Below are positions 11,101 through 20,200 of a stretch of DNA of 64,000 nucleotides, in pieces. The stretch's first letter is position 1; the number at the start of each line of letters is the position of its first letter. A program made the translations under genes and the position numbers. A model generated the notes under the pieces. That model searched no databases, was not told where the DNA came from, and worked only from the letters and a program-made list of their open reading frames with translations. The stretch spans positions 10,564,001-10,628,000 of the forward strand of contig NZ_JAPNKC010000001.1 of the NCBI RefSeq assembly GCF_026626705.1, written 5' to 3'. The DNA comes from Pyxidicoccus sp. MSG2. Lineage in GTDB: Bacteria; Myxococcota; Myxococcia; Myxococcales; Myxococcaceae.

Positions 11101-12186
11101 ATGAACCTCAAGAAGCGCATCCCCCTCGTCCTCGCCCTGAGTGCGCTCGCGACATCGTGCGCCTCGACCCCTTCGGCCGGCGCGTCGGCGTCGTCGTCAG
11201 GGCTCACCCTGAAGGAACAAGGAAGCTTCGCCGTGGGCGGCACCGTCGTGACGGCCCCGGGGACCTTCGACCCGCGTCGGCCCTCGGCCGAGGGCGCGAC
11301 GCTGCACGGAGACCACGCGTACGTCTTCTACCAGGTGCCGGCCGATGCCCGCCCGCTGCCGCTCGTGTTCTGGCACGGCGCCGGTCAGTCCTCGAAGACG
11401 TGGGAGACGACGGCGGACGGCCGAGAGGGCTTCCAGACGCTCTTCCTGCGGCGCCGCTTTCCGGTCTACCTGGTGGACCAGCCACGGCGCGGCAAGGCGG
11501 GTCGTAGCACCGCGCCGACGACAGTCCCGGCCACGCCGGACGACCAGACCTGGTTCGGCATGTTCCGCATCGGCGTATGGCCGGACTACTTCCCCGGTGT
11601 GCAGTTCCCGCGGGAGCCGGCGGCGCTCGAGCAGTACTTTCGCGCGATGACGCCCAACACCGGGCCCTTCGATGCGGAGGTGAACGCAAGCGCCGTTTCC
11701 GCGCTCTTCGACCGCATCGGCCCCGGCGTCCTCGTCACGCACTCGCAGGGTGGCGGCCCCGGCTGGCTTGTTGCGATGCGCAACCCGAAGGTGCGGGCGG
11801 TCGTCTCGTACGAGCCGGGCAGCGGCTTCGTCTTCCCGGAGGGCGAGGTGCCAGCGCCCATGCCCAGCCTCACCGGCTCGCTCGAGGCCACGGGCGTCCC
11901 GATGGAGCGCTTCCTCGCGCTGACCCGGATTCCCATCGCCCTCTACTTCGGGGACAACATCCCGGAGGAGCCGTCGCCCATCCCCGGCCAGGACAACTGG
12001 CGCGTGCGGCTCGCGATGGCGCGCCTGTGGCGCGACGCGGTGAACCGGCACGGCGGCAGTGTCACCCTCGTCCACCTGCCCGAGCTCGGCATCCGGGGGA
12101 ACACCCACTTCCCGTTCTCCGACACCAACAACGTGCAGATTGCCGACCTCCTCTCGAAGTTCCTCGCCGACAAGGCACTGGACTGA
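11101..12186 (+). CDS. Alpha/beta-hydrolase lipoprotein
   Basis: A 361-residue secreted serine hydrolase. The N terminus (KKRIPLVLALSALATSC) is a lipoprotein signal with its Cys at about residue 20. The body has the alpha/beta-hydrolase fold: LVFWHGAGQSSKTWE carries the oxyanion-side His-Gly, VLVTHSQGGGPGW the nucleophile Ser in a H-S-Q-G-G elbow, and GIRGNTHFPFSD near the end probably the catalytic His. It starts four bases after the cupin gene and closes the LysR-flanked run of carbonyl-modifying enzymes. The combination of reductases, cupin/decarboxylase and esterase suggests detoxification or catabolism of a small organic compound, but the substrate is unknown. Confidence 0.88.
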   Translation: MNLKKRIPLVLALSALATSCASTPSAGASASSSGLTLKEQGSFAVGGTVVTAPGTFDPRRPSAEGATLHGDHAYVFYQVPADARPLPLVFWHGAGQSSKTWETTADGREGFQTLFLRRRFPVYLVDQPRRGKAGRSTAPTTVPATPDDQTWFGMFRIGVWPDYFPGVQFPREPAALEQYFRAMTPNTGPFDAEVNASAVSALFDRIGPGVLVTHSQGGGPGWLVAMRNPKVRAVVSYEPGSGFVFPEGEVPAPMPSLTGSLEATGVPMERFLALTRIPIALYFGDNIPEEPSPIPGQDNWRVRLAMARLWRDAVNRHGGSVTLVHLPELGIRGNTHFPFSDTNNVQIADLLSKFLADKALD

Positions 12187-12266
12187 AGATGAGCGAGGTC
12201 GTTCTTCGCCAAGACGCTCTGAACAGCTACCAACGCTTTCGTTGAAGAGATGCGGCGCGGTGCCCG

Positions 12267-13958
12267 TCACTCCGCCGGCGGCGTGGCGACGAGCAGGCCG
12301 TAGGGCCGGTTGTACAGGGTATTGCCCTCGTCGTCGTAGCCCCCGAAGGTCTTGCTCCACGACTCCTGGAACTCGGCATAGGAGTAGACCTCTTCGCTGT
12401 TCTCGAAGGGGTTGTAGACGCGCACCATCCACTCGCCGTTGCCGGCCTGCTCCACCGCGCGCACGTTCACCCAGTGCGACACCTGCTTCGTGCTGTCATC
12501 GAAGTCACGCAGCATGCCGCCAGCGCCCCTGGTGTCGATGTTCACCAGCGCGATGAGCTGCTTGCCGTCGCTGAGGAGCTTCGCCATGTCCCAGGGCTTC
12601 AGGATGTCGTTCGTCTTGTACTCCGACGTCCAGCCCGCGGCCCCGTACATCTTCTCCAACTGGTCGTTCGCCGTCGTCGTGCCGCTCTTGAGCGCCCCCT
12701 CGCTGTTGGCGCCATCGGAGTCCTTGAAGAGTCGCAGCGCCTGCTGCGGCGTCAGGCCCAGCGAGGCCCCCACCGCGAGCGGACCGCACAGGTTGTAGTG
12801 CGTCGTGGGCCAGCCCTTGCCGAAGACCTCCTGCAGGTTGAGGTACTGCGCGGCGGCGCCCTCCTGCACGGCGTACCGGCTCCACTGGCCTGCCTGTCCC
12901 CGGCCGAGCTCGCTGTCCACGCCAAGGAAGGGATGCTCCACGCGCACGCCGCCCTCGGGGACGCCGTTGAAGACCAGATTCGTCTGCTCGCGGACGGCCG
13001 CCTGCCACTGTTCCTGGAAGATGGCCTGTCGGTCCTCGGGCGGTATGTGGTGCCACGTCTGGGCATCGATGGAGGGTGGCGGTGGGCCGTTGACGTCGAA
13101 GTCCGGCGGCGGCAAGGCCGCGGCCATCGCCTTCTCCCGCTCCGCCTGGATGAGCTGCGCCCGATTCTCCGGAGGCAGCGCGTTCCAGATGGGAATGTCC
13201 ATGTCGGGCGGCCGGGTGCCCTTCACGAGCCAGTCGGGGAAGCGCGGCGGAGGAGGGGGCTCGGGAGCGGTGGTGTCCCTGACGTAGGCCGCGGACACCC
13301 AGCCCACGGTGCCGTCCTGGAGCTCCACATTCAGCCAGGTGCCGTCCTCGTTCTGGCCGAGCACCTTCATCTTGTCCGTCGCGGTCTGCCCCCCGATTCG
13401 CGCGGTGTCCGTGCCCGGCCCGCTGCGAATCTTGACGCCTTCCGTCGGGGAGACCCAGCGCTCCTCATCCGCCACCTGCCGGTTCGCCACGCCGGACAGG
13501 CCCAGCTGCTGGATGAGCGCCTCCCGCTTCTCCCCTGGAGGCATGGAGAGCACCTGCTTCATCTGGCCGGCCGGCACCGACACGGGCTGGCCGTAGCGCG
13601 GATGCAGCGCCTGCCACTGGCCCAGCGTCTCGTACCGCACCTCCGGGTGGTTGGGGTCCACCACGGAGCCGTCCGGCTTGCGCACGAGCGCGTGGCCGAC
13701 GCCATCCTTCGAATCGTTCATGAGGATGATGGAGTCCCAGGGTTGGGCCAGGCCCACCGCCTTCTCCAGGCAGTTGGCGCGGCCGTCTCCCAGTGTCTCC
13801 GTGTGCAGGTTGCTGGGCGCGGGCTTCGCGCCTTCGAACGTGCTCACGTTCTTCCGAGGCACCTCCACCGGCTTCGGGGGCGGCGGCGGGGCCGGGGCCG
13901 GCGTGGGCTCCTGGCGGAGGGGCTGGAGCGACGGCTGGAAGCGGGGAAGGTGGATCAT
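12267..13958 (-). CDS. SH3b protein with C-terminal C39/papain-like peptidase domain
   Basis: A 563-residue protein with a proline-rich N terminus (PTPAPAPPPPPKPVEVP). Residues about 50-115 hold ANCLEKAVGL and later VGHALVRKPDGSVVDPNHPE, a spaced Cys/His/Asp set reminiscent of papain-fold proteins. Residues about 170-230 are a bacterial SH3 domain (GVKIRSGPGTDTARIGG, GTWLNVELQDGTVGWVSAAY). The C-terminal 200 residues resemble C39-like peptidases, with NLCGPLAVGASLGL (Cys) and VSHWVNVRAVEQAG (His) before VRVYNPF. No signal peptide is seen. Binding to peptidoglycan through SH3b and peptide cleavage are inferences. An imperfect 19-base palindrome lies just upstream at 13974-13992. Confidence 0.72.
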   Translation of the reverse strand: MIHLPRFQPSLQPLRQEPTPAPAPPPPPKPVEVPRKNVSTFEGAKPAPSNLHTETLGDGRANCLEKAVGLAQPWDSIILMNDSKDGVGHALVRKPDGSVVDPNHPEVRYETLGQWQALHPRYGQPVSVPAGQMKQVLSMPPGEKREALIQQLGLSGVANRQVADEERWVSPTEGVKIRSGPGTDTARIGGQTATDKMKVLGQNEDGTWLNVELQDGTVGWVSAAYVRDTTAPEPPPPPRFPDWLVKGTRPPDMDIPIWNALPPENRAQLIQAEREKAMAAALPPPDFDVNGPPPPSIDAQTWHHIPPEDRQAIFQEQWQAAVREQTNLVFNGVPEGGVRVEHPFLGVDSELGRGQAGQWSRYAVQEGAAAQYLNLQEVFGKGWPTTHYNLCGPLAVGASLGLTPQQALRLFKDSDGANSEGALKSGTTTANDQLEKMYGAAGWTSEYKTNDILKPWDMAKLLSDGKQLIALVNIDTRGAGGMLRDFDDSTKQVSHWVNVRAVEQAGNGEWMVRVYNPFENSEEVYSYAEFQESWSKTFGGYDDEGNTLYNRPYGLLVATPPAE

Positions 13959-13973
13959 CTCGTGCGACCTCTA

Positions 13974-13992
13974 GGATGGAAACTTCCTATCC
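13974..13992. promoter_or_regulatory. Imperfect 19-bp palindrome upstream of the SH3b/C39 gene
   Basis: The sequence GGATGGAAACTTCCTATCC matches its own reverse complement at 14 of its 19 positions, with outer arms GGAT/ATCC and an inner AA/TT pair. It lies 16 bases before the start of the minus-strand gene at 13958, where an operator would overlap the promoter or leader. No regulator gene is adjacent. Confidence 0.3.
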
Positions 13993-14083
13993 ATGTGTCG
14001 CACCGGCCCCGGCTCCGGTTGAATTAAACCGAGTTAAATCCGCGTCGGCGGGGGCAGGCCCGCCCCTGACGGGATGCGTCGCT

Positions 14084-14998
14084 TCAGCGGCGGAACTCCC
14101 AGTGCCACGGCTCGGAAGGCACGGTGCGCGCGAAGCCGTACTTGCTCGCGTTCGCCGCCAGCCAGCGGTACGTGGAGGTGCCGGTGCCGCCCACGTTGAT
14201 GTCCACCGCGATGCCACCCTGGTGGTTGGAGTAGCCAGGCTTCGCCGCGAGGTTGCCCGTGCCGTTCTGGTACGCGCGGTAGAGCGCCTGTTGCTCCGCC
14301 ATGGTGCGGAAGCCGCTGTTCACCTTCAGGGTGATGCCCGCTGCCCTCGCATCCGCATACATGCGGTTGTACGCGGCCGCCGCATCCGAGCGCATCACCT
14401 TCCCGTTGGGAACGGAGGCGACGGTGATGTTCCGGGGCGTGCCATTCACATAGCCCGTGACGACCTTGCCGCCACCGCCAGGGCCCTGCGTCACGGGGCC
14501 CGACACCTTGATGCCCAGCTTGTCCCACGTCTTCGGGCCCACGACGCCGTCGGCCGTCAGGCCCTTGGCTCGCTGGAAGGCCTTCACCGCGGCCTCCGTC
14601 TTGGGACCGAAGGAGCCGTCGGCCGTACCCGCATTGAAGCCCAGCGTATTGAGGCGCTTCTGCAGCGCGCGCACCGGCTCGCCCTTCGCGCCCTCGCGCA
14701 GCGTGGGGCCGGAGCCCCCGGAGGACGCGGGCGGCTTGTTGAGCGCCGCCCACGTCTTCGGGCCCACGACGCCGTCGGCCGTCAGGCCCTTGGCCCGCTG
14801 GAAGGCCTTCACCGCGGCCTCCGTCTTCGGACCGAACGCGCCGTCCGCTGCGCCGGGATTGAAGCCCGCGGCCTTCAGCTTGTTCTGCAGCGTCACCACG
14901 GAGGCGCCCTTCGAGCCCTCACGGAGCGTGGGCGGAGCGGCGAGGGCCGCCGTCTGGCGGAGCGCGGTGGCGGAGGAGGCTCGGGCAATGGCGACCAT
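14084..14998 (-). CDS. M15-family D,D-carboxypeptidase with two peptidoglycan-binding domains
   Basis: A 304-residue cell-wall enzyme. Two peptidoglycan-binding-1 domains occupy about residues 24-88 and 98-163. The two share the core FGPKTEAAVKAFQRAKGL followed by TADGVVGPKTW. After a Gly-rich linker comes a VanY/M15 peptidase domain: NSGFRTMAEQQALYRAY, SNHQGGIAVDINVGG (His and Asp zinc ligands) and PWHWEF (last His ligand). It would trim D-Ala-D-Ala or peptide cross-links. The N terminus (MVAIARASSATALRQTAAL) is not a clear signal peptide, so export may be non-classical. The two binding domains are close DNA duplicates (see the repeat entries). Confidence 0.9.
   Translation of the reverse strand: MVAIARASSATALRQTAALAAPPTLREGSKGASVVTLQNKLKAAGFNPGAADGAFGPKTEAAVKAFQRAKGLTADGVVGPKTWAALNKPPASSGGSGPTLREGAKGEPVRALQKRLNTLGFNAGTADGSFGPKTEAAVKAFQRAKGLTADGVVGPKTWDKLGIKVSGPVTQGPGGGGKVVTGYVNGTPRNITVASVPNGKVMRSDAAAAYNRMYADARAAGITLKVNSGFRTMAEQQALYRAYQNGTGNLAAKPGYSNHQGGIAVDINVGGTGTSTYRWLAANASKYGFARTVPSEPWHWEFRR
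14525..14640. repeat. Internal direct repeat, copy A (peptidoglycan-binding domain)
   Basis: A 116-base segment nearly identical to 14750-14865, exactly 225 bases (75 codons) away. Most differences are single bases clustered near the right end. Both copies encode the core of a peptidoglycan-binding domain, so the protein gained its second domain by recent in-frame duplication or is kept uniform by gene conversion. Confidence 0.85.
14750..14865. repeat. Internal direct repeat, copy B (peptidoglycan-binding domain)
   Basis: Partner of the repeat at 14525-14640, offset by 225 bases. Because the two are so similar, copy number in this gene could vary between strains through recombination or could be collapsed in short-read assemblies. 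Confidence 0.85.
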
Positions 14999-15208
14999 GG
15001 GGGGCTGGTCCTTTCCCTGGAAAATGAGAGAGCGCCCCTATTCTCTGAGGCTCCAAAGAAAAGTTTCTCGCGATGCGTCAGAAAAGTTCGGAATTCAGGG
15101 CGCGGCCCCTGCTCGCCCGTCGGCGCGTCATCCTCCTCCGGAGGTCATCGCTAACTTTGGCGCGAGGGCCCGCGGACGGTGGGCCCGCCGACACCCAGGA
15201 GGTGGAGA

Positions 15209-15937
15209 GTGGCCACGCCCGAAGAGCTCACCCGAACGGTTCACGATGCGCTGAGCGGCGAGCCGCGCATCGACTTGCGGCGTCACCCCATCCGTCTCGG
15301 AATCGAGTGGGGAGACCTCCTCATGGAGGGCGAGGTCGAGGACGTGGCCGCGAAGAAGCTGGCCCTCGAGCGGGCGGCCGCCGTGCCGGGCGTGGACCGC
15401 ATCATCGACAAGCTCCGCGTGCGACCGGCCCGGCCGATGACGGATGGGGAGGTGCTCCAGCATGCCTGTGATGCACTGCTCGGGGAGTCAGCGCTCCGGC
15501 ACATTGGCCTGCGCAGTCGGGACGGCTCGCAGGTGCGCGAGCTGCGCGCCGCGCCGCCGGGCTCTCGGGGTGGCTCCATCGAGGTTCGGGTCGAGGACGG
15601 GGTGGTGACGCTCGACGGTGATGTGGGCGGACTGGGGGCCAAGCGGCTGGCGGAGGTGCTCGTGTGGTGGATTCCCGGTGCGCGGGACGTGGTGAACGGC
15701 CTCGGCGTGGAGCCACGCGAGGAGGACAATGACGGTGAGGTGGCCGAGGCGGTGCGAATCGCCCTGGAGAAGGACCCCTGCGTGAACGCGGGGAACATCC
15801 AGGTGGCCACGCGGTACAGCATCGTCACGTTGACCGGCGCGGTGCCCAGTCCGGAGCAGCGGCACATGGCCGAGATGGACGCCTGGTACGTCTGGGGTGT
15901 GGACCGCGTGGTCAACCAGCTCCGGGTGATTCACTGA
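15209..15937 (+). CDS. Triple BON-domain protein
   Basis: About 242 residues made of three BON-like repeats. The first has ELTRTVHDALSGEPRID then WGDLLMEGEVEDVAAK and VPGVDRIIDKLRV. The second has IEVRVEDGVVTLDGDVGG then IPGARDVVNGLGV. The third has VAEAVRIALEKDPCVN then YSIVTLTGAVPSPEQ and VWGVDRVVNQLRVIH. I chose the GTG at 15209 because AGGAGG lies six bases before it and translation begins right at the first BON helix. There is no signal peptide. BON proteins bind phospholipid or small ligands and are often osmotic-stress proteins; the role here is not known. Confidence 0.85.
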   Translation: MATPEELTRTVHDALSGEPRIDLRRHPIRLGIEWGDLLMEGEVEDVAAKKLALERAAAVPGVDRIIDKLRVRPARPMTDGEVLQHACDALLGESALRHIGLRSRDGSQVRELRAAPPGSRGGSIEVRVEDGVVTLDGDVGGLGAKRLAEVLVWWIPGARDVVNGLGVEPREEDNDGEVAEAVRIALEKDPCVNAGNIQVATRYSIVTLTGAVPSPEQRHMAEMDAWYVWGVDRVVNQLRVIH

Positions 15938-16042
15938 TGCAATCCGGTTGTACCGCACCGGCCGCCGGCTTCTGCAGCCGCTCTCGTCAGGGCCTTCGGG
16001 TGCACTAGGCTCGCCGCTCCTTTCTCACCGGAGCCCTGCCTC

Positions 16043-17197
16043 GTGCGCGTCCCCGCCCTGCTGGTGGCCTCGCTGGTCTTCGTCCCGCTGCACCCGCACG
16101 CCGCCCCGGCGCCCGCCCGGAGGGACGCCGCCAGTGCGCCCGGGCGCGCCGCACTGCGCGCTGAGCCCACCGTGGCGATTGACCGCGCGCTCGAGCGGCG
16201 CGTGGACGCCATCCTCGCCGAGGAGATGCAGTTGCAGGAACTGCCCGGGGCCATCGTCGCGGTGGTGCGTGGCGGGAGCGTCGTCGTGAAGAAGGGGTAC
16301 GGCGAGAAGCGCCGGGGCGGCGGCGAGCGGCCGGACTCCGCCACCGTCTTCCACATCGGCTCACTCTCAAAGGCGCTGGCCGCGGTGGGCGCGCTGACGC
16401 TCGTGCAGCGCGGACAGCTCGCCCTGGACGTGCCGGCCGCGCGCTACCTGCCCGAGCTTCCCAAAGCCTGGCGCGCCATCACGGTGCGCCAGTTCCTGGC
16501 GCACGCGAGCGGCATCGGAGACAAGGTCGGCCAGCCGGCCACCTGGGAGGAGGCGCTCGCGGGCTACGCAGGCACGCCGCTCGACTTCGCCCCGGGCACG
16601 CGCACCGCCTACACCAACTTCAACTATGCGGTGGTCGGCAGGCTGGTCGAGTCGGTCAGCGGCCGGCCCTTCGTCGCCTTCATGCGCGAGGACGTCTGGC
16701 GCCCCGTGGGCATGGTCGACACGGGCTACCCGGCCACCTCTCGCAACCTCGCCACCGGCCACGAGCGGAAGAAGGGCCCCTGGCGGGAGATGCTCCCCGT
16801 GCCCCAGGGCCCCTACGGCGTGCCCTCCGGGTTCCTCTCCACGACACTGGATGACCTGGTGCGGCTGCACGCGGCCCTCGAGCGCAACGTCGCGCTCGAC
16901 GCGGCCACGCGCGAAGAGCTGCTCACGCCCTACCCGGGGGGGAAGAAGAATGGCACCGGCATGGTGCTCGGCTGGAAATCGAGTCGCACGGGTGGGCGCA
17001 ACGGCGCGCTCGTCGTCAGCAAGAACGGCGCGGCGGACGGATTCTCCAGCCTCTTCACGTGGCTGCCCGGCCGCGGCGACGCGGTCATCGTGGTGGTCAA
17101 CCGCAAGGGCGAGGGCGTGGAGACGGCGCGCATCGTGGCCCGGCTGGCCGAGGCTGCCTTCGGGCTCGAGCTGCGCGCGCTGGGGGATGAGGGCTGA
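16043..17197 (+). CDS. Serine hydrolase of the class C beta-lactamase/penicillin-binding family
   Basis: A 384-residue exported protein. The GTG-started N terminus (RVPALLVASLVFVPLHPHA) is a signal peptide. The catalytic domain contains the S-x-x-K motif in FHIGSLSKALAAVGALTL (Ser nucleophile, Lys base) and the Y-x-N motif in TAYTNFNYAVVGRLVESV. The family covers D-aminopeptidases, esterases and carboxypeptidases as well as true beta-lactamases, and nothing here favours antibiotic hydrolysis. It is convergent with ileS, with a strong hairpin between them. Confidence 0.87.
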   Translation: MRVPALLVASLVFVPLHPHAAPAPARRDAASAPGRAALRAEPTVAIDRALERRVDAILAEEMQLQELPGAIVAVVRGGSVVVKKGYGEKRRGGGERPDSATVFHIGSLSKALAAVGALTLVQRGQLALDVPAARYLPELPKAWRAITVRQFLAHASGIGDKVGQPATWEEALAGYAGTPLDFAPGTRTAYTNFNYAVVGRLVESVSGRPFVAFMREDVWRPVGMVDTGYPATSRNLATGHERKKGPWREMLPVPQGPYGVPSGFLSTTLDDLVRLHAALERNVALDAATREELLTPYPGGKKNGTGMVLGWKSSRTGGRNGALVVSKNGAADGFSSLFTWLPGRGDAVIVVVNRKGEGVETARIVARLAEAAFGLELRALGDEG

Positions 17198-17217
17198 GAG
17201 GGATTGTCTCGCCGTCG

Positions 17218-17244
17218 GCGCCGCGAGCACGTGGCTCGCGGCGC
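17218..17244. terminator. Hairpin between convergent genes
   Basis: A perfect 11-bp stem (GCGCCGCGAGC / GCTCGCGGCGC) with a five-base loop ACGTG lies between the convergent serine hydrolase and ileS stops. There is no T run, as is common for hairpins between convergent genes in very GC-rich genomes. It could act in both directions. Confidence 0.55.
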
Positions 17245-17255
17245 GACGACTTCGT

Positions 17256-20200
17256 TCAGCCCCGCTCGACGCGGATGCGCGCGGGCAGGCCGTTGAGGCT
17301 GACTTCCTCCTCCTTGCCCGTGAGGCCCTCGGGGCCGACGTGGATTTCAGAGGCCAGCGTCTCGCGGGAGATGAGCTCGCGGGCCTCGTCCGTCACCCGC
17401 TTCACCCGGGCGTCGCCGTCCACCCACAGCCGGATGCGGTCCGAGTAGCCGAGCTCCATGTCCTTGCGAGCCCCCTGCACCCTCGCCAGCAGCTCGCGCA
17501 CGAGTCCCTCGTCCACCAGGGTCTCCGTCAGCTCGGTGGCCAGCACCACCACGCCCACGCCCGCACCCGCCGCCGCGTAACCCGGCGTGGCCTCCACCAG
17601 CGTCTCCAGCTCCTCCGCCGGGAAGACCATGTCCTCGCCGGCCACGTTCATCGCCACCCGGCCCGTGCGCAGCAGTTCGCCGTGCAGCGCGCTCCCATCC
17701 CCCGTGTCGAATGCCTTGCGCACCGGCGCCAGCTTGGGCCCGAGCCGGCCGCCCACCGCGCGCAGATTGGGGCGCACGCGGAAGCGCACCACGTCCGCCT
17801 CCTTGCTGCCCGGCTCCAGGAAGCGCACCTCGTGCACGTTCAGCTCGTCCGCGATGAGCTCCCGGTACACCGCCACGCGCTCCGTCAATTCCTTGCGCGC
17901 GAGGATGACGTCCGCGCGCGACAGCGGCTGGCGCACCTTCAGCTTGTTGTCCGTGCGCACCTTCAGGCCCAGCGACACCAACTCGCGCACCGCGCCCATC
18001 TCCGCCGCCAGCCCCTCGTCCATCAGGCTCGCGTCCACCTCCGGGAAGCGCGCGAGGTGCACGCTCTCCGGCTGTGACTTCGGCCACGGCTTGCGCACCA
18101 GGTTGCCCCACAGCTCGTCCGCGAAGAAGGGGATGAAGGGCGCGGACAGCGCGGCGATGGTGGTGAGCGCCTCGTACAGCGTGAAGTACGCGTCCTGCTT
18201 GTCCTGCTCGAAGCCGGGCGCCCAATAGCGCGGGCGGCCGCGGCGCACGTACCAGTTGGAGAGCGCGTCCACCAGCGCCACCAGCCGCTGGGCGGCGTCG
18301 TAGACCTGGTAGGTGTCCAGGGCCTTGGAGACCTCGCGGAGGGTGAACTGCACCTCCGAGAGAATCCACCGGTCCAGCACCGAGCGCTCCTTCACCTCGC
18401 GCCAGCCCTGGCTCTTGCGCACGGCCAGCCACGGCGCCTCGGTGGCGTCCGTGTTGCCCGCCGCCGGGTTGAAGCCGTCGATGTTCGCGTAGATGGTGAA
18501 GAACGAGTAGACGTTGCGCAGCTTGACCTGGAAGTCCTTCTGCAGGAGCCGCACGTTGGCCAGCGAGTGGCGCGTGTTGGACCACGACGGGCTCGCCGCG
18601 AAGAAGAACCAGCGGAACGCGTCCGCGCCGGGTGCGCGGGTGGTCGGGTCTCTCAGCACCACGCGCTCGGACGGCGCCAGCCGGGGGACCTCCACCGGCA
18701 TGACGTCCGCTCCGCGCTTGGAAGGCGCCACGCCGAGCGCCTGCAATTCAGCGGGGGCGAGCAGCGCCACCCGGCGCTTGAGCTTCTTGTGCACCTTCAG
18801 CGTGACGGTGACGACGGTGTCCGCCCGGTCCGGACGGAAGAGCTGCACCTTCGCGCCCTCCAGCAGGTCCAGCCCCTCCAGGTCCTCGCGGGCGATGAGC
18901 GCCACGCCAGCCTCGCCGGGCATGCCGGCCTCCGCGGCGGTCAGCACCGCGAAGTCCATGCGCACCTCGTCGAGGATGATCTCCGGCGGGGTGTAGTTGC
19001 CCTTGGACTTGGACTCCTTCTTGCCGTCCTTGTCCGAGACATGGCCGAGCACGATGCAGTTCTTGTACGGGTGCGGCCAGCCGCGCGGGGGCGTGAGGCC
19101 CATGCGCTGCTGCGTCTCCTCGTCGAAGACGAGCGTGCTCACCATCAGCAGCGAGTAGAACCAGCCGCGCGTCTGGTCGATGGCCTCGGAGATGAAGTCC
19201 GCGGGGAAGGTGCGGTTGAAGACCTCGCGCGAGCCCGGCGCATGCGGGAAACCCCACTGCGCGAAGGGCATGCAGCCCGAGTCGAACCACACGTCGACGA
19301 CCTCGGGCACGCGTGCGAAGCGCCCCGAGCTACCGGGCTTCTGGTACGTCACCTTGTCGATCCACGGCTTGTGGACGATGAGGTGCTCGGCGTTGGATTC
19401 GTGTGGCTTGCCGGCGAGGAAGGCGCGCAGCTCCGCCTCCACCTCGGCCAGGTTGCTGCCCGGCTTCTCGCGCAGGGCCTGGAGCGAGGGGATGGCCTCC
19501 ACCTCGCCCGTCACCGAGTGCACCCACAGGGGCAGCGCCGTGCCCCAGTAGCGCTCGCGCGAGAGGGCCCAGTCCACGTTGTTGGCGAGGAAGTCGCCGA
19601 AGCGGCCTTCCTTGATGTGCTCGGGCACCCAGTTGACGGCGCGGTTGTTGGCGATGGCCTGGTCCTTCACCGAGGTGGTGCGGATGTACCAGGCGGGCCG
19701 TGCGTACTGGATGAGCGGGTCGTTGTCCGCGCGCCAGCAGAAGGGGTACTCGTGCTTGTACTGGTCGGCGAGCAGCAGCAGCCCGCGCTCCTTGAGGTTG
19801 CGCTGGATGTCCTTGTCCGCGTCCTTCACGAAGCGGCCGGCGACCAGGGGGAGCTCGTCGATGAAGGTGCCGTCCGGCTTCACCGCGCAGAAGATCTCCA
19901 GCGCGTCCGGGTTGGCGAAGCGCGGCCTGTCCTTGCGGAACGTCTCGTAGTCGTCTTCACCGAAGGCCGGCGCGGTGTGGACGATGCCCGTGCCGCTGTC
20001 GAGCGTGACGTAGTCCGCGCCCACCACGCGCCATGCTTGAGCGTCCTTGCCGCCGTCCTTGAGCGGCAGCTCCACGTCCCCGGCGCGCTTGAAGTAGAGG
20101 TCGAAGGGTGGGGTGTAGCGCCGGCCCACCAGTGCGCTGCCTTTCTGCGTGGCCAGCACGGGCAGGTCCTTCTTGAGCTTCTTCGCCAATTCCTCGCGCA

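Noticed and set aside
16043..17197. Antibiotic-resistance beta-lactamase
   Set aside because: The SxxK and YxN motifs are shared by many esterases and peptidases of this fold; nothing specific to antibiotic hydrolysis is visible.
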